Source: Pseudomonas cremoris
GTDB taxonomy: Bacteria; Pseudomonadota; Gammaproteobacteria; Pseudomonadales; Pseudomonadaceae
Direction of reading: 5' to 3'
Assembly: GCF_014230465.1 (NCBI RefSeq)
Contig: NZ_JAAXCY010000014.1
Span: 62,001 to 126,000, forward strand
DNA: 64,000 nt
The notes under the pieces were generated by a model. That model did not search any database. It was not told the DNA's origin and saw nothing but the letters and a program-made list of their open reading frames with translations. The stretch's first letter is position 1; each line of letters opens with the position of its first letter. Shown here piece by piece: positions 26,332 through 35,006 of this stretch. The translations under genes and the position numbers were made by a program.

Positions 26332-27222
26332 ATGTCCACTTCCGTTTTTATCGCCTCCGAGCATCAAGCCAGCACCTTGTACCTGCCACCAGGCCCGTGG
26401 GCGACGGTGCTCGATTGCCTGTGCGATCACTTTCCGGCGATCAGTCGTGAGCATTGGCTGGACCGCGTTGCCCGTGGCCGGGTACTGGACATCAACGGTA
26501 GCCCCATCAGCCTCGGCCTGGCCTACAAGGAAGGCCTGTGCATCTATTACTTTCGCGAAGTGCCGAACGAAAAAGTGATTCCGGTGCAGGAAACCATCCT
26601 GTATGCCGATGAACACCTGGTAGTCGCGGACAAGCCACACTTTCTGCCCGTGACGCCTGCCGGTGAATACGTGGAGCAAACCTTGTTGCGCCGCCTGATC
26701 CGCCGCCTGGACAACCCTGCGCTGGTGCCGTTGCACCGCATCGACCGGCATACGGCGGGGCTGGTGTTGTTCTCGGCCAATCCGGCAAGTCGTTCGGCGT
26801 ATCAGCAGTTGTTTCCTACGCGCAACATCGACAAATTCTACGAAGCCATCGCTCCGGCCCTACCGGGCCTGACGTTCCCATTGGTGCACAAAAGCCGCCT
26901 GGTGGATGGCGAGCCGTTCTTTCGCATGCAGGAAGGCGCTGGCGCCAGCAACACCGAAACGGCGGTAGAGGTGCGCGAGAAAAAGGGCGAGCTGTGGCGC
27001 TATGGCCTGTTCCCTGTGACTGGCAAAAAACACCAGTTGCGGGTGCATATGACGGCGTTGGGGGCAAGTATCTGCAACGACCCGTTTTACCCGGACGTGA
27101 TCAAGGATGCCGTGGACGACTATGCCAACCCGCTCAAATTGCTGGCCCAGGGCGTGCGCTTCGTCGATCCGGTCAGCGGTGAGGCACGCAGTTTCCGCAG
27201 CGCAATCACGCTCGACTGGTAA
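26332..27222 (+). CDS. RluA-family RNA pseudouridine synthase
   Basis: A 296-residue synthase. The catalytic motif is HRIDRHTAGLVLF with the nucleophilic Asp, preceded by an N-terminal region that resembles a divergent S4 domain (HWLDRVARGRVLDINGSP). The C-terminal GKKHQLRVHM is the family signature motif. The modified RNA cannot be named. The ATG at 26332 is chosen since the much longer frame from 26038 overlaps the upstream gene out of frame. Confidence 0.88.
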   Translation: MSTSVFIASEHQASTLYLPPGPWATVLDCLCDHFPAISREHWLDRVARGRVLDINGSPISLGLAYKEGLCIYYFREVPNEKVIPVQETILYADEHLVVADKPHFLPVTPAGEYVEQTLLRRLIRRLDNPALVPLHRIDRHTAGLVLFSANPASRSAYQQLFPTRNIDKFYEAIAPALPGLTFPLVHKSRLVDGEPFFRMQEGAGASNTETAVEVREKKGELWRYGLFPVTGKKHQLRVHMTALGASICNDPFYPDVIKDAVDDYANPLKLLAQGVRFVDPVSGEARSFRSAITLDW

Positions 27223-27237
27223 ACCCCGCAAACGACA

Positions 27238-27260
27238 AGGCCCGCGCGAGGCGGGCCTTG
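27238..27260. terminator. GC-rich hairpin between convergent genes
   Basis: AAGGCCCGC-GCGAG-GCGGGCCTT, 9-bp stem, 15 bases past the pseudouridine synthase stop and 18 bases past the lipoprotein stop. There is no T-run, so termination would be weak or factor-assisted. Confidence 0.55.
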
Positions 27261-27277
27261 GTGGCAAACGCTAAGAC

Positions 27278-27499
27278 TTACAGGTCTTTAACGGTGCGGA
27301 CCTGATCCTTGTTGATACGGGTCTGCTTGCCGTCCAGTTGTTCGAACTCGTAGAAGCCCGAATCCTTGTCGAATTTAGGGGTGTCGACGGCCTGGATTTC
27401 GCGACCGTCATTCAGGGTGATCACTGTAGGCGAGGCGCAACCGGCGAGGGTAGCGAGGCCCAGTGCAAGCATGAGAGCGGCGATGGTCCGTTGAGTCAT
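27278..27499 (-). CDS. YgdI/YgdR-family small lipoprotein (DUF903)
   Basis: A 73-residue protein with a signal peptide and lipobox LAGC (Cys21), then a small beta-barrel SH3-like domain with the family signature ITLNDGREIQAVDTPKFDKDSGFYEFEQ. E. coli YgdI and YgdR are outer-membrane lipoproteins of unknown role. Monocistronic by context. Confidence 0.88.
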   Translation of the reverse strand: MTQRTIAALMLALGLATLAGCASPTVITLNDGREIQAVDTPKFDKDSGFYEFEQLDGKQTRINKDQVRTVKDL

Positions 27500-27578
27500 G
27501 GTGTTGTCTCCGAAAGAATTCTTTTGAAATGCTGACCTTGTGACGCGCGAGGCGCCGACAAAGTTCCGGGTGCGAGGT

Positions 27579-28181
27579 TCATTCTGACACGCCCGGCCTG
27601 GGGAGTAACAGCTCGGGTGTGTTCAGGTTGGCCAGGCGCGGGTCATCCGCTGAACACGTCAGGCCTACGCCGCCCAGTTGCAGGAAGATCTTGCGCGGGC
27701 TGCGCTCACCAGCATGCCAGGCCTGTTCCACTGCGTCTCGCAGGGCGGTGGGGAGGATGCAAATCAGCGGCTCCCAGTACTCGCCATGGCGCACCATCAC
27801 CGGTAACTGCGGGTTGCGCTGCGCGGTCTTGCGCAGCTCGGCCAGCAGTCCGGCATCGATGTTGGGTACATCGCACGGCAGGATCAGCAGGTGCCCATGG
27901 CGTGCAGCGGCAAGTCCCGCACGGATACCGGCGAGCGGGCCTGGAAAGTCCGGGCTGTCGTCGCTCACCAGTTGGTCGGCATAGGCGGCGTAGCGCTCAT
28001 GATTGCGGTTGCACGAAATGATCAGGTCATCCGTGAGTGGCCGGGCCAGACGCTGCAAGTGGGCGATCAGGGGCTCGCCCTGCCAGTGCAGCAGGCCTTT
28101 GTCCTGGCCGTCCATGCGTTGGCCGCGACCACCGGCCAGCAGCAGGATTGAACAGGGCAGGGGCGAAGAATCGAAGGGCAT
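27579..28181 (-). CDS. mobA: Molybdenum cofactor guanylyltransferase
   Basis: A 200-residue nucleotidyltransferase that joins GMP to molybdopterin to make the bis-MGD cofactor. The GTP-binding loop [16 protein letters not shown] and the Asp motif [11 protein letters not shown] are present. The ATG at 28181 is chosen; the frame extends upstream to 28412 but that part overlaps the divergent moaB gene. It is divergent from moaB-moeA, so one intergenic region of 76 bases serves the whole cofactor cluster. Confidence 0.93.
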   Translation of the reverse strand: MPFDSSPLPCSILLLAGGRGQRMDGQDKGLLHWQGEPLIAHLQRLARPLTDDLIISCNRNHERYAAYADQLVSDDSPDFPGPLAGIRAGLAAARHGHLLILPCDVPNIDAGLLAELRKTAQRNPQLPVMVRHGEYWEPLICILPTALRDAVEQAWHAGERSPRKIFLQLGGVGLTCSADDPRLANLNTPELLLPRPGVSE

Positions 28182-28257
28182 GGCGGTTCCGCTGCGGCAG
28201 GCAAATAGGGCCCTGTGATATAACACCGGCCTGTTTCTTCGACAACCGGACCGTGCC

Positions 28258-28797
28258 ATGAAAGCCAAGGCTGATGCGCCCTTCGTACCCCTGAATATCG
28301 CTGTATTGACCGTCAGCGACACCCGCACCCTGGACACCGACACCTCGGGCCAGGTCTTCGTCGACCGCCTCACCGCTGCCGGCCACAACTTGGCCGAGCG
28401 CGTGTTGCTCAAGGACGACCTCTACAAGATCCGCGCCCAAGTCGCCCACTGGATCGCCGAAGACGTGGTGCAGGTGGTGCTGATCACCGGCGGCACCGGC
28501 TTCACCGGTCGTGACAGCACTCCCGAAGCCGTGAGCTGCCTGTTGGATAAACACGTCGACGGTTTCGGCGAACTGTTCCGTCAGATCTCCGTGGCCGATA
28601 TCGGCACGTCCACCGTGCAATCCCGCGCCCTGGCTGGCTTGGCGAATGGCACCCTGGTGTGCTGCCTGCCGGGTTCCACCAACGCGGTACGCACCGGTTG
28701 GGACGGCATCCTCGCCGAGCAGTTGGACAACCGCCACCGCCCGTGCAACTTCGTGCCGCACTTGAAGCAGGCTGAACCCTGTGAATCCCGTGGGTAA
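28258..28797 (+). CDS. moaB: Molybdenum cofactor biosynthesis protein MoaB
   Basis: A 179-residue MogA/MoaB-type adenylyltransferase, activating molybdopterin for metal insertion. Signatures: [31 protein letters not shown] and [16 protein letters not shown]. The start ATG at 28258 fits the family. Its 3' end overlaps moeA by 17 bases. Confidence 0.93.
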   Translation: MKAKADAPFVPLNIAVLTVSDTRTLDTDTSGQVFVDRLTAAGHNLAERVLLKDDLYKIRAQVAHWIAEDVVQVVLITGGTGFTGRDSTPEAVSCLLDKHVDGFGELFRQISVADIGTSTVQSRALAGLANGTLVCCLPGSTNAVRTGWDGILAEQLDNRHRPCNFVPHLKQAEPCESRG

Positions 28798-30007
28798 GCC
28801 CGGCAAGACCGGTGCGTTGATCCCGGTAGAGCAGGCGTTGCAACAGTTGCTGGACATGGCCGCCGCCGCGCCGATCCGCGAGCAGCACTCCTTGCCCCTG
28901 GCTGATTGCGATGGCCGCGTGTTGGCGCAAGATTTGGTGTCCACCCTCGACCTGCCGCCCTGGCCTAACAGCGCCATGGACGGCTACGCCCTGCGCGTGG
29001 CGGACTGGAGTGGCAAGCCGCTAGTGGTCAGCCAACGCATCTTCGCCGGGCAGGCGCCGCAGCCCTTGGCCGCCGGTACCTGTGCACGCATCTTCACTGG
29101 TGCGCCGGTCCCCGAAGGCGCCGACTGTGTGGAAATGCAGGAAAACGCCGTGGTCCACGCCGACGAGCGCGTGAGTTTCACCGAGCCATTGCACGTCGAC
29201 CAGAACATCCGCCCTCAAGGCCAGGAAACCACCGTCGGCGAGTTGGTGCTCACGGCCGGTACGCGCCTGGGCCCGATTGAACTAGGCCTTGCCGCCTCCC
29301 TCGGCCACGACCGCCTGGATGTCATACGCCGCCCGCGTGTGGCGGTGCTGTCCACCGGTGACGAACTGATCGAACCGGGCCTGCCGCTGGGCCCCGGCCA
29401 GATCTACAACAGCAACCGTCGCGTGTTGTGCTCCTGGCTTGAGCGCATGGGCTGCGAAGTGATCGACGCCGGCATCCTGCCCGATGACTTGGAACAGACC
29501 CGCACCCGCTTGGGGGACCTGGGCAGTGTCGACCTGATCCTGTCCACGGGCGGTGTGTCGGTGGGCGAGGCGGACTTCCTCGGTATTGCCCTGCGCGAAG
29601 AAGGCGAGCTGGCGCTGTGGAAACTCGCGATCAAACCCGGCAAGCCGCTGACCTTTGGGCATTTTCGCGGCGTGCCGGTGATCGGCCTGCCGGGCAACCC
29701 GGCTTCGACGCTGGTGACCTTTGCGCTGCTGGCGCGGCCCTATCTGCTGCGTCGCCAGGGTGTGACGGACGTCGAGCCGTTGCGTTTCGAAGTGCCGGTG
29801 GGGTTCGAATGGCCCAAGCCGGGCAACCGCCGCGAATACCTGCGTGGGCGTATCGAGCAGGGCAAGGCGATCATCTACCGCAACCAAAGCTCCGGCGTGC
29901 TGCGCAGTGCAGCGTGGGCGGAGGGGTTTGTGGAGGTGTTGGAAGGCACGACATTAACAATGGGGGATACCGTCAATTTCATCCCGCTGAGTGAAGTCCT
30001 GAACTGA
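28781..30007 (+). CDS. moeA: Molybdopterin molybdenumtransferase MoeA
   Basis: A 408-residue enzyme that inserts molybdate into adenylated molybdopterin. Motifs: NSAMDGYALR, the region GAPVPEGADCVEMQE, and STGDELIEPG plus STGGVSVGEADF in the MogA-like domain, and GLPGNPAS. The start is GTG at 28781, inside the end of moaB. A REPIN lies just after the stop. Confidence 0.93.
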   Translation: MNPVGKPGKTGALIPVEQALQQLLDMAAAAPIREQHSLPLADCDGRVLAQDLVSTLDLPPWPNSAMDGYALRVADWSGKPLVVSQRIFAGQAPQPLAAGTCARIFTGAPVPEGADCVEMQENAVVHADERVSFTEPLHVDQNIRPQGQETTVGELVLTAGTRLGPIELGLAASLGHDRLDVIRRPRVAVLSTGDELIEPGLPLGPGQIYNSNRRVLCSWLERMGCEVIDAGILPDDLEQTRTRLGDLGSVDLILSTGGVSVGEADFLGIALREEGELALWKLAIKPGKPLTFGHFRGVPVIGLPGNPASTLVTFALLARPYLLRRQGVTDVEPLRFEVPVGFEWPKPGNRREYLRGRIEQGKAIIYRNQSSGVLRSAAWAEGFVEVLEGTTLTMGDTVNFIPLSEVLN

Positions 30008-30019
30008 ATACAAATCCCC

Positions 30020-30109
30020 TGTGGGAGCGGGCTTGCTCGCGAATGCGGTGTGTCAGTCAGCACATGTGTGAACTGACCCACCGCATTCGCGAGCAAGCCC
30101 GCTCCCACA
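30020..30109. repeat. REPIN: two inverted GTGGGAGC-type REP copies
   Basis: Left arm 30020-30050 (TGTGGGAGCGGGCTTGCTCG and on) and right arm 30079-30109 are exact 31-base reverse complements; the 28-base spacer contains a further short palindrome around ACATGT. It lies between convergent moeA and the FlhB-like gene and may end or stabilise both mRNAs. Confidence 0.93.
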
Positions 30110-30136
30110 TTTGGATCTCTGTATGCCTGAGACTAT

Positions 30137-30466
30137 TCAGTAATCGTCCCCACGCGCCGTCACATCCCGCTCCACCGGCCCCGCATCCGGGTCATACCCC
30201 ACCGGAAACTTGCCTTTCAACGTCCACGCAAACGCAATGATCTCCGCCACCGTGCGGTACAGCTCTTCGGGAATGCTGTCCCCCAACTCCATACGCGCCA
30301 GCAGCTTGACCAGCTCGGCATTCTCATAGATCGGCACCTCATTTTCCCGCGCCAGTTTCAGGATCGCCTCGGCCAGCGCGTCGTCGCCCTTGGCCGTTAG
30401 CGTGGGCGCTTGCTGGCCGTCGTACTTGAGGGCAATCGCCTGGCGTGGCGGGGTCGGGTTCTTCAT
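30137..30466 (-). CDS. FlhB C-terminal domain-like protein (FlhX/FhlB type)
   Basis: A 109-residue soluble homologue of the cytoplasmic C-terminal domain of the flagellar export-gate protein FlhB: AIALKYDGQQAPTLTAKG...LARENEVPIYENAELVKLL...IPEELYRTVAEIIAFAW. The membrane part and the NPTH autocleavage site are absent. Such proteins can partly replace the cleaved FlhB domain in switching the export substrate. The start overlaps the stop of the FliK-like gene (ATGA), and hook-length control and FlhB act together, so the pair is meaningful. Confidence 0.85.
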   Translation of the reverse strand: MKNPTPPRQAIALKYDGQQAPTLTAKGDDALAEAILKLARENEVPIYENAELVKLLARMELGDSIPEELYRTVAEIIAFAWTLKGKFPVGYDPDAGPVERDVTARGDDY

Positions 30467-32040
30467 GCGGTTTCATCCACCCAGCGTTGTTCCAGTCCGG
30501 TTTTTGGCCCGCGTGGCGGAGTGCCAAGGTGGCAGTCGAGGTCGCCGACGTTGATACCCGAGGTCACCAGGCGTTCGCGCAGGTTGCCCAAGTGGCTTTC
30601 GATCAGGCTCGCCGTGAATGCGCGCGTCGCCCACAACTGGCTCGACAACTTGCCCTGGCTCAACTGTGCCTGGACCTGCAACGGTCCCAGCGGCTCCATG
30701 TCGAAGGCCAGTTCGACGCGCCAGAGCATCTGCTTGGGGTCTTTACGGTCCTTGCGTTCGGGCTGGTCTTTGTCCGGCGCCGGTTCCTCGCGTTGGAACT
30801 TGACCTGCAGCGGCACGATGTCTTGCAACGTACGCATGGGGATTTCCAGCTGCCAGGTGGTTTGCAGGCGGCCGTCGGCGGTGGTGCCAGTTTGTTCCAG
30901 GCTCGACAGCTGGTGACTTTGCAAGCGCGAGATGGCACCGGCGGCCAGGCGCAGCAGGTTTTCCAGGTCGCCTTCGCCTTCGAGTTTGGCCATCAGCCGT
31001 TCAGGCAGCGGGAAGCCAGCCGGTGCCTGGCGGGCGCTGACCTGGCCGAGGGTGTTCAACGGGCTGCGCACAAAGTTGGGCAGCACCTGGGCCAGGGTAT
31101 TGGCGGCCAGGATCGCATTCAGGTTGGTACTGGTGGGTAGGGCGGGCAGCAAGTCGGCGACCAGGCGCAGCAGCGCGCCTTTCATATCCAGCGGCGGGAC
31201 CCCCGGGTTTTGCCCGGCGAGCAGTTTGGCCTCTAGAAACGCGCCGCTGTTCTGTACCACCTGCGCCAATACCTTGGGGTTGCTGACTTGCGCCAGGTCG
31301 GGCAGGGCGGCGAGCAAGCGGTCGGCAGCTGCGCGCAGGTCGGCCGACGTGCTGTCGCCACGTGGCAGGTTTTGCAAGGCGGTGAACACCGCGTCCAGGG
31401 AGCCTTGGCGGCTTTGCTGGGTGGCGAGTTGCTGGGTGACGGCCAGTTGATCCTTGAGCCCGCTCAGCGGCACAAAATTCAGGGTTTGCGCGTTTTGCAC
31501 CACGGCGCTGAGCAAACTGCCCACCCGCAAGGGTTGTGGGCTTTCCACGGTCAAGGTTGCGCCCGCCAAGGCGTTGTTGAGCACCGTCACCAACGAGCGG
31601 TAGATCGCCGGTTGCGCCGTGCCCTGGGGCAGCATCTGGGTGGTCAGTACCTTGGCCTGCAGCAACGTGCCCACCGGCATTTGGGTGGTGTCGATACGGG
31701 TGAGGGCGGCCACATTGGCGCTCAAGGCTTGCTGCAGGGTGAGTGTGAGGTTGCCCGCAGGCGTTTGGCTCACTGCCACATTGCTGCCCAGTGGCAAGGG
31801 TTGCGCGCTGCTGGCCTGCACCAACGTCTGACGGCCGCCGTCCAGGGTCAACTTGAGCAACAGCTGAAAGGCTTCACCGCCTTGTTTCAGGGCGATTACT
31901 TCGGCGTTCGCGGTTTTCCCCGGCTCGATCAGGCCGATTTGCGGCTCCAGCAGTTTCAGCAATTCACCGGTCGGGGGCAGCGGGGCAGGCCCGGCCGCCG
32001 GAGCGGGTGGAAGCGTAGGAAGGTTGATCTCACCGGTCAT
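30463..32040 (-). CDS. FliK-like flagellar hook-length control protein
   Basis: A 525-residue protein with a long Leu/Ala/Gln/Pro-rich low-complexity N-terminal part and a C-terminal Flg_hook-like domain (MRTLQDIVPLQVKFQRE...WRVELAFDMEPLGPLQVQAQLSQGKL). This is the layout of FliK-type molecular rulers. It is not in the main fli cluster and is probably a second FliK paralogue that works with the FlhB-like protein. The ATG at 32040 gives MTGEINLPTL; a longer start at 32091 runs into the promoter region of the ccm operon. Confidence 0.8.
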   Translation of the reverse strand: MTGEINLPTLPPAPAAGPAPLPPTGELLKLLEPQIGLIEPGKTANAEVIALKQGGEAFQLLLKLTLDGGRQTLVQASSAQPLPLGSNVAVSQTPAGNLTLTLQQALSANVAALTRIDTTQMPVGTLLQAKVLTTQMLPQGTAQPAIYRSLVTVLNNALAGATLTVESPQPLRVGSLLSAVVQNAQTLNFVPLSGLKDQLAVTQQLATQQSRQGSLDAVFTALQNLPRGDSTSADLRAAADRLLAALPDLAQVSNPKVLAQVVQNSGAFLEAKLLAGQNPGVPPLDMKGALLRLVADLLPALPTSTNLNAILAANTLAQVLPNFVRSPLNTLGQVSARQAPAGFPLPERLMAKLEGEGDLENLLRLAAGAISRLQSHQLSSLEQTGTTADGRLQTTWQLEIPMRTLQDIVPLQVKFQREEPAPDKDQPERKDRKDPKQMLWRVELAFDMEPLGPLQVQAQLSQGKLSSQLWATRAFTASLIESHLGNLRERLVTSGINVGDLDCHLGTPPRGPKTGLEQRWVDETA

Positions 32041-32069
32041 CGCGCGCGTCGTCTCGAAGGAAATTGCCC

Positions 32070-32098
32070 TCTTTAGAGTAGGGCATCGCATGTATAAT
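32070..32098 (+). promoter_or_regulatory. Candidate promoter of the ccm operon
   Basis: A consensus -10 box TATAAT at 32093-32098 with a weak -35 (TCTTTA, 17-base spacing) lies 143 bases before ccmA. The leader 32100-32240 shows AT-rich sequence and no other gene. Confidence 0.6.
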
Positions 32099-32240
32099 GC
32101 CGCCCGTCTGCAAAGAGAGCGCTAAAAACAACACAACTATTTGATCCAGCTCTCTAAAATCGGTCGCCAAAGCCGTTATTGTGCATTTCTCTTTAACGGC
32201 CGCTGCACCGCCGACTTGAACCGTAAAGGCCCGCGATCTT

Positions 32241-32876
32241 TTGACCAGCCCTCTTCTTGAAGCCGTAGCGCTCTCCTGTGAACGCGACCTGCGCCTGCTG
32301 TTCGAACACCTCGAACTGCGGCTGGCGGGCGGCGACATGGTGCAGGTCAGCGGCCCCAACGGCAGCGGCAAGACCAGTTTGCTGCGCCTGCTGGCCGGGT
32401 TGATGCAGCCGACGGCCGGTGAGGTTCGACTCAACGGCAAGCCGCTGAACGAACAACGTACCGAACTGGCGCGCAACCTGGTCTGGATCGGCCACGCCGC
32501 CGGCATCAAGGACGTGCTCACCGCCGAAGAAAACCTCAGCTGGCTCAGCGCCCTGCATCATCCGGCTTCCCGTGACGCCATCTGGCAGGCCCTGGCGGCC
32601 GTGGGCCTCAAGGGTTTCGAGGACGTTCCCTGTCACACCCTGTCCGCCGGCCAGCAGCGCCGTGTGGCCCTGGCGCGTTTGTATTTGCCGGGCCCGCCGT
32701 TGTGGATACTTGATGAGCCGTTCACTGCCCTCGATAAACAAGGCGTCGCCCAGTTGGAAGAACACCTGGCCCAGCACTGCGAGAGGGGCGGCCTTGTGGT
32801 CCTCACCACCCATCACACCCTCAATCGCATGCCCGTCGGCTACCGCGACCTTGATTTGGGCCGGTGGTCGGCATGA
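32241..32876 (+). CDS. ccmA: Cytochrome c biogenesis ATP-binding export protein CcmA
   Basis: A 211-residue ABC ATPase of the CcmABCD complex that releases holo-CcmE from CcmC. Walker [10 protein letters not shown], signature LSAGQQRR, Walker B LWILDEPF and switch His (TTHHT). The start is TTG at 32241 ([11 protein letters not shown]...), with AAAGG 12 bases upstream; this rare codon is the only fitting start before the conserved region. The stop overlaps ccmB (ATGA). Confidence 0.95.
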   Translation: MTSPLLEAVALSCERDLRLLFEHLELRLAGGDMVQVSGPNGSGKTSLLRLLAGLMQPTAGEVRLNGKPLNEQRTELARNLVWIGHAAGIKDVLTAEENLSWLSALHHPASRDAIWQALAAVGLKGFEDVPCHTLSAGQQRRVALARLYLPGPPLWILDEPFTALDKQGVAQLEEHLAQHCERGGLVVLTTHHTLNRMPVGYRDLDLGRWSA

Positions 32877-33541
32877 GCGTGTTCGCCCTGCTGGTCGCCC
32901 GCGAAGCGCGGCTGTTGTGCCGTCGCCCGGCGGAATTGGCAAACCCGCTGGTGTTCTTCGCCATCGTCATCGCGTTGTTCCCGTTGGCGGTCGGTCCCGA
33001 GACTAAACTGTTGCAAACCTTGTCTCCGGGACTGGTGTGGGTCGCCGCACTTTTATCGGTTCTGCTCTCGCTGGACGGGCTGTTTCGCAGTGATTTCGAA
33101 GACGGTTCCCTGGAACAGTGGGTCCTTTCGTCGCACCCTCTGCCACTACTGGTACTGGCCAAGGTACTGGCACACTGGGCTTTTTCCGGCTTGGCGCTAG
33201 TCTTGCTCTCGCCGCTGCTGGCGATGATGCTGGGCTTGCCCACCGAATGCCTGCCGATCCTGCTGCTGAGCCTGTTGCTCGGTACGCCAGTCCTCAGTTT
33301 GTTGGGCGCAGTGGGGGCGGCGTTGACGGTAGGCTTGAAGCGTGGCGGCCTGTTACTGGCCCTGTTGATTCTGCCTTTGTATATCCCGGTGTTGATCCTG
33401 GGCAGCGGTGCATTGCAAGCCGCGCTCATGGGCATGCCGGCGACCGGTTACCTCTTGTGGCTTGGTAGCCTGACCGCCCTGGCGGTAACCCTGACACCCT
33501 TTGCTATAGCGGCCGGCCTGAAGATCAGCGTCGGCGAATAA
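32873..33541 (+). CDS. ccmB: Heme exporter protein CcmB
   Basis: A 222-residue membrane subunit of the CcmABCD transporter with six hydrophobic helices and family stretches such as [16 protein letters not shown]. The ATG overlaps the ccmA stop; an in-frame start nine bases earlier is less likely. 81 bases separate it from ccmC. Confidence 0.95.
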   Translation: MSVFALLVAREARLLCRRPAELANPLVFFAIVIALFPLAVGPETKLLQTLSPGLVWVAALLSVLLSLDGLFRSDFEDGSLEQWVLSSHPLPLLVLAKVLAHWAFSGLALVLLSPLLAMMLGLPTECLPILLLSLLLGTPVLSLLGAVGAALTVGLKRGGLLLALLILPLYIPVLILGSGALQAALMGMPATGYLLWLGSLTALAVTLTPFAIAAGLKISVGE

Positions 33542-33622
33542 TGAGGTCTGGCCACGCACTGTTGGCCAGTAAAGACCCTAAGCTGCTTGCACTGACAAGC
33601 AGCACCCGTGATGGAAACAGCA

Positions 33623-34378
33623 ATGAACTGGACCTGGTTTCACAAGCTCGGCTCGCCCAAATGGTTCTACGGCATCAGCGGCAAGCTGCTGCCGTGGTTG
33701 AGCATCACAGCCGTGCTGTTGATCGGCATTGGCCTGGTCTGGGGTCTGGCCTTCGCGCCGCCGGACTACCAGCAGGGCAACAGCTTTCGCATCATCTATA
33801 TCCACGTTCCCGCCGCGATGCTGGCCCAGTCCTGCTACGTGATGTTGGCCGTGTGCGGCATTGTCGGCCTGGTGTGGAAGATGAAGCTGGCCGACGTGGC
33901 CCTGCAATGCGCCGCGCCCATCGGGGCGTGGATGACCGCCGTGGCGCTGGTCACGGGTGCCATCTGGGGCAAACCGACCTGGGGTTCGTGGTGGGTGTGG
34001 GATGCGCGACTAACGTCCATGTTGATCCTGCTGTTCCTGTACTTCGGTCTGATTGCGCTGGGCAATGCGATCAGTAATCGTGACAGCGCCGCCAAGGCGT
34101 GCGCGGTGCTGGCGATTGTTGGCGTGATCAACATCCCGATCATCAAATACTCCGTGGAGTGGTGGAACACCTTGCACCAGGGCGCCACCTTCACCCTGAC
34201 CGAAAAACCGGCGATGCCCGTGGAAATGTGGGCACCGTTGCTGTTGATGGTGCTGGGGTTCTACTGCTTCTTCGGTGCTGTGCTCTTGATGCGCATGCGC
34301 CTTGAAGTGCTCAAGCGTGAAGCCCGCGCCAGTTGGGTCAAGGCCGAAGTGCAAAGCAGCCTGGGAGCGCGCGGATGA
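33623..34378 (+). CDS. ccmC: Heme exporter protein CcmC
   Basis: A 251-residue inner-membrane heme-handling protein that loads heme onto CcmE. The tryptophan-rich motif is [13 protein letters not shown], with flanking conserved His (IYIHVPAAM and [10 protein letters not shown]). The ATG at 33623 ([10 protein letters not shown]) is preceded by GGAA at the correct distance; GTG/ATG codons at 33608/33611 are alternatives. Overlaps ccmD. Confidence 0.96.
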   Translation: MNWTWFHKLGSPKWFYGISGKLLPWLSITAVLLIGIGLVWGLAFAPPDYQQGNSFRIIYIHVPAAMLAQSCYVMLAVCGIVGLVWKMKLADVALQCAAPIGAWMTAVALVTGAIWGKPTWGSWWVWDARLTSMLILLFLYFGLIALGNAISNRDSAAKACAVLAIVGVINIPIIKYSVEWWNTLHQGATFTLTEKPAMPVEMWAPLLLMVLGFYCFFGAVLLMRMRLEVLKREARASWVKAEVQSSLGARG

Positions 34379-34551
34379 GTTTTGCTTCTTTCAGTGATTT
34401 TCTCGCCATGGGCCACCATGGCCTGTACGTCTGGACGGCCTATGGCATCTGCCTGGCGGTGCTGGCCCTCAACGTCGCCGCGCCGATCCTGGCCCGCAAG
34501 CGTTACCTGCAACAAGAGGCGCGTCGTCTGCGCCGGGAGACCGAAAAGTGA
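34375..34551 (+). CDS. ccmD: Heme exporter protein CcmD
   Basis: A 58-residue single-span protein ([22 protein letters not shown]) with a charged Arg-rich tail, needed for release of holo-CcmE. ATGA overlap with ccmC and GTGA overlap with ccmE show tight coupling. Confidence 0.93.
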   Translation: MSFASFSDFLAMGHHGLYVWTAYGICLAVLALNVAAPILARKRYLQQEARRLRRETEK

Positions 34552-35003
34552 ATCCGCTGCGTAGAAAGCGTCTGTTGATCATCCTTGCCATCCTGGCCGG
34601 CGTCGGCATTGCCGTGGCCCTGGCCTTGAGCGCCCTGCAGCAGAACATCAACCTGTTCTACACCCCGACCCAGATCGCCAATGGCGAAGCGCCGCTGGAC
34701 ACGCGTATCCGCGCCGGCGGCATGGTGGAGAAGGGCTCGCTCAAACGTTCTTCCGATTCTCTCGACGTGACCTTCGTGGTCACCGACTTCAACAAGGCCG
34801 TGACCATCACCTACCGCGGCATCCTCCCGGACCTGTTTCGCGAAGGCCAGGGCATCGTCGCCCTGGGCAAACTCAACGCCGAGGGCGTGGTGGTGGCGGA
34901 TGAAGTGCTGGCCAAGCACGATGAAAAATACATGCCGCCGGAAGTCACCAAGGCGCTCAAGGACAGCGGCCAGTCCGCGCCAACGCCTGCCAAGGAGGGT
35001 TAA
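34548..35003 (+). CDS. ccmE: Cytochrome c-type biogenesis protein CcmE (heme chaperone)
   Basis: A 151-residue periplasmic heme chaperone with an N-terminal membrane anchor (about 8-28) and an OB-fold. The heme-binding His and Tyr lie in [13 protein letters not shown]. The start is GTG at 34548 overlapping the ccmD stop. Confidence 0.96.
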   Translation: MNPLRRKRLLIILAILAGVGIAVALALSALQQNINLFYTPTQIANGEAPLDTRIRAGGMVEKGSLKRSSDSLDVTFVVTDFNKAVTITYRGILPDLFREGQGIVALGKLNAEGVVVADEVLAKHDEKYMPPEVTKALKDSGQSAPTPAKEG

Positions 35004-35006
35004 GTG

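Noticed and set aside
30020..30109. CRISPR-like repeat
   Set aside because: Only one inverted pair with no regular spacers, and no cas genes; it is a REPIN.
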